NCBI GenBank assembly: GCA_030425355.1
Contig: JAUIAG010000016.1
Location: forward strand, 1 to 36,065
Length of the DNA stretch: 36,065 nucleotides
DNA from: Verrucomicrobiia bacterium
Lineage (GTDB): Bacteria; Verrucomicrobiota; Verrucomicrobiia; Limisphaerales; JAJOIW01
Direction of reading: 5' to 3'
Shown here one piece after another: positions 1 to 11,618 of this stretch (its first letter is position 1; every line of letters starts with the position of its first letter). The translations under genes and the position numbers were made by a program. The notes beneath the pieces are model-generated. The model was not told the origin of the DNA and ran no database searches. It saw only the letters and a list, made by a program, of their open reading frames with translations.

Positions 1-2
1 TC

Positions 3-1412
3 TGGGAGAAGCGCTTCGGCCGCAGCTACTATCATTTTCACTACAAGGACGTGCTTTTTCTTGCCCTGAACAGCGAGGACGGAGGCGCCACCAGAATCGG
101 AAAAGAGCAGTCCGATTATTTTGTCCACGTGCTCGGGGATAACAGGGATGTCCGCTGGACCATTGTCCTCACTCACAAGCCGCTTTGGGTTCATGAAGAG
201 AACGGCGACGAAACCGGCTGGGCTCCGATAGCCGCAGCGCTGAAAGGGCGTGACCATACCGTGTTTGCCGGACACCGTCATCAGTATGTCGCCTACCGCC
301 GGGAGGGCATGGACTACATCGACCTGGCCACGACAGGCGGCGGCAGCGTGCTAACCGGGCCGGTCCACGGTCGATTCGACCAGATCGTCTGGGTCACCAT
401 GAATGATCAGGGCCCGCAGATCGCCAACCTGACCCTCAATGGCATCATGGATAAAAACGTCCGGACGGAAGAGTCCGGTCGCGAACTGGATGCCATCGCT
501 GCCGGCCTCCTTGTCGACATGGAACCCGTAACCTGGAATTCAGAGCAGGGCTGGTGGCAGACTTCAGCCACCGTTGTGAATAACTCGGATCGAACGGTGA
601 AGATGCATGGTGACTTCACACCACACCCGCGACTCCATCCCATCCCGTCCGGACTTGACCTCGAATTGAATGCCGGGGAAAGGCGGCGTGTCCCCGTAAG
701 GTTCGCCTTGAGCGGCACAGCACGGTCCGAGGAATTTGTCGAAATGGCCTATGCGATGGAGGCCATGAGCGATGTACTCGGCCACGCGGTCATCTGGGAG
801 GGTTCAGCGGTGGCCGCTCTCGAACCGGAACATGCTCTGCCCGCCGTCGCCCCGGATGCCATCGCAACCGACGGCGACCTCGCCGACTGGTCCGGAATCG
901 GAGGGCTCTCCCAGCGGGCTGCCGGACCGCTCTCACTGAGTGGCGCCATTGCCGACTGGTCGGGACCCGATGACCTGTCATTTCGCTTTGGAGTCGCCGT
1001 CAGCGACGAGTTTCTCCACGTCGCCATGGACGTGGTGGATGATAAGTGGATCGATAAAACCCTGCCCCATACGACCCAGGACTTTGGACAACTTCTGATC
1101 GCACCCCTTGACGCCGGGAACAGTTCGCCGGTGCAGATTTACTTCAAACCATCAGCCGACGCCACACAGGCCGCAGCCTACTTCCGCAGCGGCAGCGGTC
1201 CGGCAATACCCTTCGCTGCACGCGAAACCCCGGACGGCTACTCCATGGAAATCGCCATTCCACTTGAGGCAGTCGGCAACGCCCGGGCCTTCCGGATCAA
1301 TGCGGGAATCACCGACGTGGACCATCCGGCGGGATCCCGGTCGAACCTCTTCTGGCGCCCGGCATGGCAGTCATCCAGATCATGGGAAAATTCAGGGCTC
1401 TTCCGTCGTTAA
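3..1412 (+). CDS. Metallophosphoesterase with C-terminal CBM9/DOMON-like domain (5' partial)
   Basis: The frame is open to the left edge of the window, so the N-terminus and first metal-binding motifs are missing. About 470 codons remain and end in TAA. The start of the visible part (WEKRFGRSYYHFHYKD then LFLALNSED) and the later motifs VLTHKPLW and FAGHRHQYVAY match the second half of the calcineurin-like phosphoesterase fold; the His residues of THKP and GHRH would be metal ligands. A beta-rich linker follows. The last 150 or so residues begin DGDLADW and resemble the CBM9/DOMON-like sandwich found in secreted proteins. Substrate is unknown; an extracellular or periplasmic role is inferred from the domain mix. 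The next gene starts 242 bases downstream and is probably transcribed separately. Confidence 0.8.
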   Translation, partial: WEKRFGRSYYHFHYKDVLFLALNSEDGGATRIGKEQSDYFVHVLGDNRDVRWTIVLTHKPLWVHEENGDETGWAPIAAALKGRDHTVFAGHRHQYVAYRREGMDYIDLATTGGGSVLTGPVHGRFDQIVWVTMNDQGPQIANLTLNGIMDKNVRTEESGRELDAIAAGLLVDMEPVTWNSEQGWWQTSATVVNNSDRTVKMHGDFTPHPRLHPIPSGLDLELNAGERRRVPVRFALSGTARSEEFVEMAYAMEAMSDVLGHAVIWEGSAVAALEPEHALPAVAPDAIATDGDLADWSGIGGLSQRAAGPLSLSGAIADWSGPDDLSFRFGVAVSDEFLHVAMDVVDDKWIDKTLPHTTQDFGQLLIAPLDAGNSSPVQIYFKPSADATQAAAYFRSGSGPAIPFAARETPDGYSMEIAIPLEAVGNARAFRINAGITDVDHPAGSRSNLFWRPAWQSSRSWENSGLFRR

Positions 1413-1654
1413 GGCAGCCGCACCTTCTCCTCACGGATATATGAATGTCACTTGCAGGCCCCAACAGAGACCCTCATGAAAAATCGCAGAAAAAAAGCGA
1501 AAATATCGTATTGAGCCAAAATATTCTCCAGAGATGATTGCCCTGAACCGAAAATTTGCGTAATCAGTTTTATGGTTCAGATTTTGTGAAAATTTCAGCG
1601 GGTTTCCGCGAGTGGATAACCGGGGAAGATTCAAAAACCAACAGAGAACATCGA

Positions 1655-2791
1655 ATGTCAGACACAGATTCCGGAACGGTTTCAAAGGGCCTTGAGGGCA
1701 TAGTCGCGGCGGTAACCAGGCTGAGCAGCGTCCGTGGACAGGTTGGACAGCTTATCTACGCCGGTTACGACATCAATGAGCTGGCGGGCAACGCCACCTA
1801 TGAGGAAGTCGTCCACCTGCTGCACAAGGGCCATCTGCCCACCCGCTCGGAACTGGACGAGATGAAATCTCAGCTTGCCGGCTACCGCGAACTGCCGGAT
1901 GAAGTGATAAACCTGATCCTTTCCTTTCCCAAAGACACTCCTCCGATGCACGTCCTTCGCACCGGGGTGTCGGCCATGGGATGCTTTGACCCCGACCGTG
2001 ACAATATCGAACCGGAACCGGCGCGCCAGAAGGCCCTTAAGCTTATTGCTCAGGTGCCGGTCATCATTGCCTATTTCCACCGCCACCGTTCCGGAAAGGA
2101 TCTGGTGCACCCTGATCCGAAGCTCAGCGAAGCAGCCAATTTCCTCTACATGATCGACGGCGAGGTGCCGGGCGATGAAAAGACCCGCACCATGGACATG
2201 TGCTACGTGCTGCATGCCGACCACGGCATGAATGCCTCGACTTTCAGCGCCCGCGTGACCATTGCAACACTGACAGACATGTACTCCGCAGTGACTTCAG
2301 CCATCGGCACCCTCAAGGGCCCTCTGCACGGCGGAGCCAATGAAGGGGTGATCCGCATGCTCCAGGAGATCGGGTCACCGGACAGAGTTGATGATTACAT
2401 TGCCGACGCGCTCGCCCAGAAGAAGAAAATCATGGGCATCGGGCACCGGGTCTACCGCACTCTCGACCCCCGGGCACCGCATTTGAAGAAAATGGCGCAG
2501 ATCCTCAGTTCGAAGCTCGGCGAATCCAAGTGGATTGAGATGTCCGAGCGGATAGCTGAAATCATGCTGCGTGAAAAGAACCTCCACGCCAATGTGGATT
2601 TCTACTCGGCCACCGTCTACTATTCGCTGGGAATACCCATCGACCTCTTCACTCCGATTTTTGCCATAGCCCGCACGTCAGGCTGGACGGCTCACATCCT
2701 TGAACAGCTTGCCAACAACCGTCTTATAAGACCCATGAGCGACTATGATGGCGTGGATGACCTGAAGTTTGTCCCGATTTCCGAGAGATAA
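1655..2791 (+). CDS. gltA: Citrate synthase
   Basis: This 378-residue protein condenses oxaloacetate and acetyl-CoA to citrate, the entry step of the TCA cycle. All catalytic features are present: His187 in VLHADHG, His225 in GPLHGGAN, His264 in GIGHRVYRT and Asp315 in NVDFYS. The C-terminal FAIARTSGWTAHILEQ segment is typical. The length fits the short bacterial citrate/2-methylcitrate synthase type rather than the roughly 430-residue E. coli type, so some methylcitrate activity cannot be excluded. The ATG at 1655 was chosen because the sequence MSDTDS.. leads directly into the conserved GLEGIVAAVTRLS region; an upstream in-frame TTG at 1556 would add 33 residues with no family likeness. Its Shine-Dalgarno is weak. 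It is followed by sucC after 52 bases. Confidence 0.93.
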   Translation: MSDTDSGTVSKGLEGIVAAVTRLSSVRGQVGQLIYAGYDINELAGNATYEEVVHLLHKGHLPTRSELDEMKSQLAGYRELPDEVINLILSFPKDTPPMHVLRTGVSAMGCFDPDRDNIEPEPARQKALKLIAQVPVIIAYFHRHRSGKDLVHPDPKLSEAANFLYMIDGEVPGDEKTRTMDMCYVLHADHGMNASTFSARVTIATLTDMYSAVTSAIGTLKGPLHGGANEGVIRMLQEIGSPDRVDDYIADALAQKKKIMGIGHRVYRTLDPRAPHLKKMAQILSSKLGESKWIEMSERIAEIMLREKNLHANVDFYSATVYYSLGIPIDLFTPIFAIARTSGWTAHILEQLANNRLIRPMSDYDGVDDLKFVPISER

Positions 2792-2843
2792 GTCCTTCCC
2801 GTATGGCGGCGGCTCGAAGTCCGCCGCTGTCGCACACTGAAAA

Positions 2844-4055
2844 ATGAACATACACGAATACCAGGCTAAAGAAGTTCTGGCCAGATACGGTGTTGCGGTG
2901 CCACCAGGCAACGCGGTTTCCACCGTGGATGAAGCCAGGTCGGTTGCAGCTGATCTTGCCAGCCAGGGTCACACCAAACTCGTCATCAAGTCCCAGATCC
3001 ACGCCGGCGGCCGGGGCAAGGGAACCTTCACCGATGGTTTCCAGGGCGGAGTCAAATTGTGCAACACGGTCGATGAAGCGGCCGACATAGCCGGACGCAT
3101 GCTGGGCAACACGCTGGTCACCAAGCAGACCGGTCCGGACGGCAAGCAGGTCAACAAGGTTCTGATAGCTGCAGCGGAGGAAATTCTCAAAGAATTCTAC
3201 CTTGCCGTTCTGCTGGACCGCGCCTGCTCCAAGCCTGTCATCATGGTTTCCACCGAAGGTGGAATGGATATTGAGGAAGTTGCCGAGAAAACACCCGAGA
3301 AGATCATCAAGGAATGGGTGAATCCCGGCCTCGGACTGATGCCGTATCAGGCACGCAAACTGGCCAGGGCACTCGGTCTGACGGGCTCTCTCATCAACCA
3401 GGCGGTGAAGCTTTTTATCGGTGTCTACAACGCGTGGTGGAAATCCGATGGCGCGCTTGTTGAAATCAACCCGCTCTGCATCGTGCGCAAGCCGGATGGA
3501 TCGGAGTCTCTGACCGCGGTGGATGCCAAGGTTTCCTTCGATGACAATGCACTTTACCGCCACAAGGACCTTGCCGGACTCCGCGACATCACCGAGGAAT
3601 CCCCTCTCGAAGTCGAGGCAGGCAAATACGATCTCAATTACATCAAACTGGATGGCAATATTGCATGTCTCGTCAATGGCGCCGGACTGGCAATGGCGAC
3701 AATGGACATCATCCAGTATTACGGCGGTTCGCCAGCCAACTTCCTCGATGTCGGCGGCGGTGCCAGCAAGGAACAGGTGACGGCGGCCTTCAAAATCATC
3801 CTCAGCGATCCGAATGTTGAGGGGATCCTCGTCAATATTTTCGGTGGAATCATGCAGTGCGATATCATCGCAAGCGGCATCCTTGCCGCTGTCGAGGAAA
3901 CCGGCCTGTCGCTCCCGCTCGTCGTTCGTCTCGAAGGAACCAACGTGGCCCAGGGCAAGAAACTTATCGAGGAATCCACCCTGGATGTGATCTCAGCCGA
4001 TTCGCTGGCGGACGCCGCCCAGAAAATCGCCAACGCCGTCAAACAGGCATCCTGA
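2844..4055 (+). CDS. sucC: Succinyl-CoA synthetase beta subunit
   Basis: This is the ADP- or GDP-forming succinate-CoA ligase beta subunit (403 residues; E. coli 388). It carries the N-terminal ATP-grasp domain, starting [17 protein letters not shown], with the nucleotide-binding IHAGGRGKG loop, the EINPLCI metal-binding segment, and the C-terminal ligase domain ending in the [14 protein letters not shown] motif. With SucD it converts succinyl-CoA to succinate with substrate-level phosphorylation in the cytoplasm. It lies 52 bases after citrate synthase and 31 bases before sucD, so the three genes are probably one transcript. No clear Shine-Dalgarno precedes the ATG, as is common in this window. 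Confidence 0.95.
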   Translation: MNIHEYQAKEVLARYGVAVPPGNAVSTVDEARSVAADLASQGHTKLVIKSQIHAGGRGKGTFTDGFQGGVKLCNTVDEAADIAGRMLGNTLVTKQTGPDGKQVNKVLIAAAEEILKEFYLAVLLDRACSKPVIMVSTEGGMDIEEVAEKTPEKIIKEWVNPGLGLMPYQARKLARALGLTGSLINQAVKLFIGVYNAWWKSDGALVEINPLCIVRKPDGSESLTAVDAKVSFDDNALYRHKDLAGLRDITEESPLEVEAGKYDLNYIKLDGNIACLVNGAGLAMATMDIIQYYGGSPANFLDVGGGASKEQVTAAFKIILSDPNVEGILVNIFGGIMQCDIIASGILAAVEETGLSLPLVVRLEGTNVAQGKKLIEESTLDVISADSLADAAQKIANAVKQAS

Positions 4056-4086
4056 TACCCACCCAGAACCAGAAAGTATTTTTGAA

Positions 4087-4977
4087 ATGTCGATTTTAGT
4101 TAATTCAGATACCAGAATCCTCGTTCAGGGAATAACCGGGAGCTTTGGCGGCAGACATGCCCAGCTGAGCCTGGCCTATGGCAGTCAGGTGGTTGCCGGT
4201 GTGACACCAGGCAAGGGCGGTCAGAAGTTTGCAGAAACCGTCCCCGTTTTTGATACGGTGGCTGAAGCTGTGGCTGAAACAGGTGCCACTGTGTCCGCCA
4301 TCTTCGTTCCTCCGCCCTTTGCGGCCGATGCCATTCTTGAGGCCGTTGATGCCGGGGTGGACCTTGTTGTTGCGATCACCGAGGGGATTCCAGTGAATGA
4401 CATGGTTCAGGTCAAAGCGGCCATGCAGGGATCAAAAACCCGCCTGATCGGACCAAACTGTCCCGGGCTGGTAACTCCGGGCGAAGGCAAGGACAGTCAC
4501 GGCGGATGCCGCATAGGCATTGCCCCCGGTTACATTCACAAGAAAGGTCATATTGGAGTCGTTTCCCGTTCGGGCACACTGACTTATGAAGCAGTCTGGC
4601 AGCTCACCACCCGCGGGGTCGGACAATCCACATGCGTGGGTATTGGCGGCGACCCTGTCAACGGCACTTCTCACCTGGATGTCATCAGGATGTTCAACGA
4701 CGATCCCGACACCCACGGCATCATCATGATCGGTGAAATAGGCGGATCAGCCGAGGAAGAAGCTGCCGCGTGGATCAAGGACAACTGCAAAAAGCCGGTC
4801 GCGGGGTTCATCGCCGGGGCCACTGCGCCACCAGGGCGCCGCATGGGCCACGCCGGTGCGATAGTATCCGGCGGTCAGGGAACCGCCGAAGCGAAAAAAC
4901 AGGCTTTCCGTGATGCAGGAATCGGCGTCGCCGAAACCCCATCCGATATGGCCGACACCCTTCTCAAAATGATGTAG
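4087..4977 (+). CDS. sucD: Succinyl-CoA synthetase alpha subunit
   Basis: This is the CoA-binding, phospho-histidine subunit of succinyl-CoA synthetase (296 residues). It has the CoA-binding Rossmann start [16 protein letters not shown], the [13 protein letters not shown] and GIGGDPVNG segments, and the active-site His255 in [13 protein letters not shown]. Compared with E. coli SucD as I remember it, there are about seven extra residues (GKDSHGG, 134-140) between TPGE and CRIGI. That insertion is the only oddity. The gene ends the gltA-sucC-sucD unit and is followed by a strong intrinsic terminator 47 bases after the stop codon. Confidence 0.95.
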   Translation: MSILVNSDTRILVQGITGSFGGRHAQLSLAYGSQVVAGVTPGKGGQKFAETVPVFDTVAEAVAETGATVSAIFVPPPFAADAILEAVDAGVDLVVAITEGIPVNDMVQVKAAMQGSKTRLIGPNCPGLVTPGEGKDSHGGCRIGIAPGYIHKKGHIGVVSRSGTLTYEAVWQLTTRGVGQSTCVGIGGDPVNGTSHLDVIRMFNDDPDTHGIIMIGEIGGSAEEEAAAWIKDNCKKPVAGFIAGATAPPGRRMGHAGAIVSGGQGTAEAKKQAFRDAGIGVAETPSDMADTLLKMM

Positions 4978-5024
4978 CCTCAAGAGCGCTGAGCACCTGA
5001 AAGCTTTACACCAATCACCGGATC

Positions 5025-5053
5025 AGGACAGCCATTCACGGCTGTCCTTTTTC
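5025..5053 (+). terminator. Rho-independent terminator of the gltA-sucCD unit
   Basis: A perfect 9-bp stem (AGGACAGCC at 5025-5033, GGCTGTCCT at 5040-5048) encloses a 6-base loop. The 3' arm runs into a T tract at 5048-5052. It lies 47 bases after the sucD stop codon on the same strand. Confidence 0.9.
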
Positions 5054-5334
5054 ATGCCCTCCGCCCTCCATTCACACGACAATCAGAATGATCATTCCCG
5101 GGGTGAGAGTCATCGCGCCCTTCTCCAACACCTCGCGTGAACGTCCTTTTCTCCCGAGCAAAATCTGCAGCCAAACACATCCAATCCACTGATTCTGAGA
5201 TACAGACTGGAGGCAGCTGCCCGCGATGAGCTTGCCCACGTGCAACTTTTCACGTCGGGCTTCCTTCCGTCGATGCCATCCGGCAGAGTCCGTACCTTTC
5301 CATCGCATATCCACTCATAATCTCTATCAGGGCA
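5054..5334. other. Intergenic stretch between convergent sucD and gyrA terminators
   Basis: About 280 bases lie between the two terminators with no convincing gene. Short open frames on both strands lack start signals and look random. The only structure noted is an imperfect hairpin at 5234-5259: GCCCACGTG pairs with CACGTCGGGC leaving one bulged C. It has no T tract. A small RNA cannot be excluded but nothing positive supports one. Confidence 0.4.
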
Positions 5335-5367
5335 CAAAAAATGACCTCATCACCCAGTGACAAGGCC
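5335..5367 (-). terminator. Rho-independent terminator after gyrA
   Basis: Read on the minus strand, an 11-bp stem (GGCCTTGTCAC / GTGATGAGGTC) with a TGG loop is followed by A and six T. Three of the eleven pairs are G-U wobbles, so it folds in RNA but is easily missed as a DNA inverted repeat. On the complementary plus strand the wobbles become A-C mismatches and there is no T tract, so it should act only on the gyrA transcript. It begins 84 bases after the gyrA stop codon. Confidence 0.8.
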
Positions 5368-5450
5368 AGTTGTAAATCACATTCCCCGGTTTCGGTGATT
5401 GGGTATGTATGTTGCCGGTTTGATTCCGGATCGGCGATGCAGCCGAAGTG

Positions 5451-8159
5451 TTACTCTTCAGCGTCCGGATCGTTGTCCGGTGAATCGGCTGATGCCTCCT
5501 CTTGAACTGATTCAGCTTCAGCAGCGTCTGCAGCAGTTTCGCCATTCCCCTCCTGATCCGTATCGGATTCTTCATCCTCGACGACAGGAGCCATTGAAAC
5601 AAGCGTGGAGTCCCCGAGGTCGACAAGCTTGACTCCTGTTGTGACCCTTCCAGTGGTGCGGATGGATTCGACACGTGTGCGGACCATCAGTCCGCTGCTG
5701 GAGATCAGCATAATTTCATCGGAGTCCTCAACGCTGAGGGCCCCGACAACAGCACCGGTGCGGTCCCCGGTTTTCATGGTGCGGATTCCCTTACCACCCC
5801 GGCTCTGGACGCGGTATTCATCAAATACGCTGCGCTTGCCCACACCCTTTTCACTGGCGACAAGCAGGGTGGAATTCGGAAGCACCCGTGCGGCAGCGAC
5901 CACCATGTCCTCGTCCCCAAGGTTGATACCGCGAACGCCGGCCGTCTTGCGTCCCATGGAACGCACATCGGATTCGTTGAAGCGGATGCTCATGCCTTCG
6001 CGGGTGATAAGCACCATCGAATCCTCACCGGAGGTATGCAGAACCTGGATCAGATCATCCCCTTCATTGATGTCGATGGCGATGATCCCGTCCTTGCGGA
6101 TATTGGCATAATCGGAGAGCAGTGATTTCTTGACCCTGCCCTGCCTGGTGGCGAAGAAGAGGAACCCCTCCTGTCTGAAAGTGATGTCATTGCGGTCCTC
6201 ATCAAAGCGGGCTTCGAGGCGGATGAGTGCCGCGACGCGTTCATTCTCCCTGAAGTTGAGGAGGTTGGCGATACTGCGGCCTGCCGCTGTGCGCGGCATT
6301 TCAGGTATCTCATAGACCCTTTCCACAAAAACCCTTCCCGTATTGGTGAAGAACAGGAGATAGTCATGGGCTCCGGCCGTGAACAGGTGCTCGAGAAAAT
6401 CATCGGGCTGGTCTCCTGAACTCTTCCTTCGGGTGCCCAGGCCCTTGATGCCCTTGCCTCCTCTCTTCTGGGCCCGGTACTCATTCACGCTGGTCCGTTT
6501 GATCAGTCCATTGTGAGTGATGGTGATGATGACACCTTCATTGGCGATGAGATCCTCGATCGGAATCTCGCCCTCGTCGGGAACGATAGTGGTTTTCCGG
6601 GGATTGGCGTATTTATCCCTGATCTGCCTCAACTCTTCCTTGATGATGGAAAGAACCCGTTCCTCGCGTTTGAGGATATCCATGAGGTCCTTGATCTTCT
6701 CGACGATGGAGTCGTATTCACCACGGACCTTGTCACGTTCCAGCCCTGTCAACTGGTAGAGACGGAGTTCGAGAATGGCATCTGCCTGAGCCTTGCTGAA
6801 CTTGTAGACTCCATTGACCAGCCTGGCTTCACTGCGGATCAGGATACCCAGCTGCTCCACCACGGGACGACTGAACTCATACTTCAGCAGTTTGCCCTGG
6901 GCTTCCTCGCGGTTGCCGGATTCACGGATAATCCGGATGAAATCATCGAGGTTATCGAGGGCAATCAGGTACCCCTCGAGAATCTCGGCCCGTGCTTCGG
7001 CTTTGCGGAGCTCGTAAGCGGTTCGGCGCAACACCACATCCCGCCGGTGCTCGATGTAGCACTGGATGATCTCCTTGAGATTGAGCACCTTGGGACGGCC
7101 ATGATCGATGGCCAGCATGTTGGAGCTGAAGGAGGTCTCCAGCGCTGTGTGCTTGTACAGGTTGTTGATGATCACCCTGGCAATCGCATCGCGCCTAAGC
7201 TCGACGACCACCCGGGTGTTCTCATCGGATTCATCGCGGATATCGGTGATACCCGTCAGAACCTTCTCATTGACCAGCTGGGAAATACGGCTGACAAGTG
7301 TGGCCCGGTTGACGCCATAGGGAATCTCGGTAATGACCAGCTGCTCCCGGTTTGAATCCGAGAGTTCGACATCCACCTTGCCGCGCACCTTCACCGATCC
7401 CCTGCCCGTCTCGAAATACTGCTGGATGCCACTGACACCGCAGATCTGACAGCCGGTCGGGAAGTCCGGCCCTTTGATGAACTGCATCAGTTCGGGGATG
7501 GTTATGGAAGGATTATCGATCTGGGAGATGATGCCGTCGACAACCTCGCCGAGGTTGTGGGGAGCGATATTGGTCGCCATGCCCACCGCGATGCCCGTGC
7601 CGCCATTGACGAGGAGATTCGGGAAGGCCGCCGGAAAAACCGTGGGCTCCGTCAGACGCTCGTCGTAGTTGGGGACGAAGTCGACGGTGTCCTTGTCCAT
7701 ATCGGTCATCAGGGCGGCACCAAGGTGCGTCATGCGCGCTTCGGTGTAACGCATGGCAGCGGGGGGATCACCTTCCACTGAACCAAAGTTGCCCTGACCG
7801 TCAACCAGTGTCTCACGCATTGACCACGGCTGAGCCATGTGGACCAGCGTCGGATAAATCACCGCCTCGCCGTGCGGATGGTAATCACCGCTGGTGTCAC
7901 CGCAGATCTTGGCACATTTGTAGTGTTTGCGGCCCGGATAAAGCGACAGCTGCTGCATCGCATAGAGAATGCGCCGCTGCGAGGGCTTCAGACCGTCCCG
8001 GACATCCGGAAGGGCCCGTGATATGATCACCGACATCGAGTAATCAAGAAATGAATTCTTGATCTCCTCAGCCACATTGATCTTCTGGATATTCTCGCCG
8101 CCCGGTCCGGTAGGCTGGTCCGGTTCCGGAAGCGGAATCACATTTTCATCTTCTGCCAT
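5451..8159 (-). CDS. gyrA: DNA gyrase subunit A
   Basis: This 902-residue protein is the breakage-reunion subunit of DNA gyrase. The winged-helix part carries SRALPDVRDGLKP and the catalytic Tyr138 in AAMRYTEARM. The C-terminal beta-pinwheel holds the GyrA box QKRGGKGIKG at 564-573, which separates it from ParC, plus a second RGGKGIRT copy. It ends in a roughly 45-residue acidic tail. In the quinolone-determining region (HPHGEAVIYP, 94-103) the positions equal to E. coli Ser83 and Asp87 are Ala99 and Pro103. It follows gyrB on the same strand after 175 bases and probably shares its transcript. The ATG start gives the usual short charged N-terminus before NVAEEIKNSFLDYSM. Confidence 0.97.
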   Translation of the reverse strand: MAEDENVIPLPEPDQPTGPGGENIQKINVAEEIKNSFLDYSMSVIISRALPDVRDGLKPSQRRILYAMQQLSLYPGRKHYKCAKICGDTSGDYHPHGEAVIYPTLVHMAQPWSMRETLVDGQGNFGSVEGDPPAAMRYTEARMTHLGAALMTDMDKDTVDFVPNYDERLTEPTVFPAAFPNLLVNGGTGIAVGMATNIAPHNLGEVVDGIISQIDNPSITIPELMQFIKGPDFPTGCQICGVSGIQQYFETGRGSVKVRGKVDVELSDSNREQLVITEIPYGVNRATLVSRISQLVNEKVLTGITDIRDESDENTRVVVELRRDAIARVIINNLYKHTALETSFSSNMLAIDHGRPKVLNLKEIIQCYIEHRRDVVLRRTAYELRKAEARAEILEGYLIALDNLDDFIRIIRESGNREEAQGKLLKYEFSRPVVEQLGILIRSEARLVNGVYKFSKAQADAILELRLYQLTGLERDKVRGEYDSIVEKIKDLMDILKREERVLSIIKEELRQIRDKYANPRKTTIVPDEGEIPIEDLIANEGVIITITHNGLIKRTSVNEYRAQKRGGKGIKGLGTRRKSSGDQPDDFLEHLFTAGAHDYLLFFTNTGRVFVERVYEIPEMPRTAAGRSIANLLNFRENERVAALIRLEARFDEDRNDITFRQEGFLFFATRQGRVKKSLLSDYANIRKDGIIAIDINEGDDLIQVLHTSGEDSMVLITREGMSIRFNESDVRSMGRKTAGVRGINLGDEDMVVAAARVLPNSTLLVASEKGVGKRSVFDEYRVQSRGGKGIRTMKTGDRTGAVVGALSVEDSDEIMLISSSGLMVRTRVESIRTTGRVTTGVKLVDLGDSTLVSMAPVVEDEESDTDQEGNGETAADAAEAESVQEEASADSPDNDPDAEE

Positions 8160-8334
8160 CAGTTTGTCTTCACTGGTGAGTTGGTGAGCCGGAGCCGGTG
8201 TGGAGGAAATCCGTCACCGGACCCACTGCCCACATTCCGGATGGAACACTCATATGCTGGTGGAGGCACCGCCGGAAACTCACCATTCTTGGGGTTTATT
8301 AAAAAGTCCTTTTTGCTGTTGCAGTTTCCTCGGA

Positions 8335-10942
<2,608 letters not shown>

Positions 10943-10995
10943 TAAAAATAAGGCCTTTACAGGAAAAATACGGCAGTGCGGTGTCGGCCTGGGGA

Positions 10996-11022
10996 GAAAA
11001 AACGAAAACCGCCCTGAGGCGG
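10996..11022 (-). terminator. Rho-independent terminator of the ECF sigma module
   Basis: On the minus strand CCGCC - TCAG - GGCGG is followed by TTTTCGTTTTTT. The stem is only 5 bp but GC-only and the T-rich run is long. It lies 51 bases after the stop codon of the exported protein and separates that transcript from the gyrB promoter. Confidence 0.75.
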
Positions 11023-11073
11023 CCTGAGCGGGTTGAATGCGGGAATGCTGAGGGGATTAAGCCGACCGATGCG

Positions 11074-11568
11074 TCAGCGGGGACGCTTGTCTCCCTTGGT
11101 GAGCACGATGACAACCTGGGGCTCCCCGTTGGGCCCGACGATGATGTTGGTGGGAATATTGGTCGAGATAGTCTGCCCTTTGAGAACTCTCCGGGTTTTG
11201 GCGTCGAATATTTTGACCGACACAGAGGCCTCAGTGAGCATCTCGAGTTCGAGAATGATGTCTGAACTGAGGATGACACGGGTGGTTTTCCGCATCTGCA
11301 CGGAGACCGGTTTCCGGGCGAGGGCATTTATTTCGAAGACATGATTTTTCCGGGTGATGCCTTTGATCTTGTCGGCATTCGGCCCGTGGAGGCGACGGCC
11401 GCCTGTCGGCGGGTTGACGTCATCCTGCGCAACGACCAGCTGCGGAAAAAACTGAAGTGAGTCCTGTGCTTCTGCGGTGGGAAATCCCGCGACCACAGCC
11501 GCAATCAGGGCAGCCATCACGGTGAAAAAGCCCCGGCGGGAGCTGAATTTGAATGGGGTATTTGTCAT
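11074..11568 (-). CDS. Exported protein of unknown function with Tat-type signal
   Basis: This is a 164-residue protein I do not recognise. The N-terminus has a twin-arginine pattern, SSRRGFFTVM, then a hydrophobic stretch AALIAAVVAGF and AEAQ, a likely cleavage site near residue 35, so export by Tat (or Sec) is probable. The second half is beta-rich (ILELEMLTEASVSVKIFD, then RRVLKGQTI, then PQVVIVLTKG) and loosely recalls FlgD-like sandwich domains, but this is only an impression. It is the third gene of the sigma / anti-sigma unit, 50 bases after the anti-sigma gene and followed by a terminator, so it is the likely local output or signal component of that module. Confidence 0.7.
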   Translation of the reverse strand: MTNTPFKFSSRRGFFTVMAALIAAVVAGFPTAEAQDSLQFFPQLVVAQDDVNPPTGGRRLHGPNADKIKGITRKNHVFEINALARKPVSVQMRKTTRVILSSDIILELEMLTEASVSVKIFDAKTRRVLKGQTISTNIPTNIIVGPNGEPQVVIVLTKGDKRPR

Positions 11569-11618
11569 GAGTGCATGCCTCGGGGTGAATTAAAGTCCTG
11601 AATCAAAATGAGTGGTAG

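Noticed and set aside
2724..3563. Minus-strand open frame of 279 codons
   Set aside because: Antisense to sucC, with no independent evidence.
5072..5314. Minus-strand 80-codon open frame downstream of gyrA
   Set aside because: No start signal, no family likeness, and it starts upstream of its own possible transcript's terminator at 5335.
6513..7355. Plus-strand open frame of 280 codons
   Set aside because: Antisense to conserved gyrA sequence; no start signal or family likeness.
5451..8159. Topoisomerase IV subunit A (ParC) instead of GyrA
   Set aside because: The GyrA box QKRGGKGIKG and linkage to gyrB favour GyrA.
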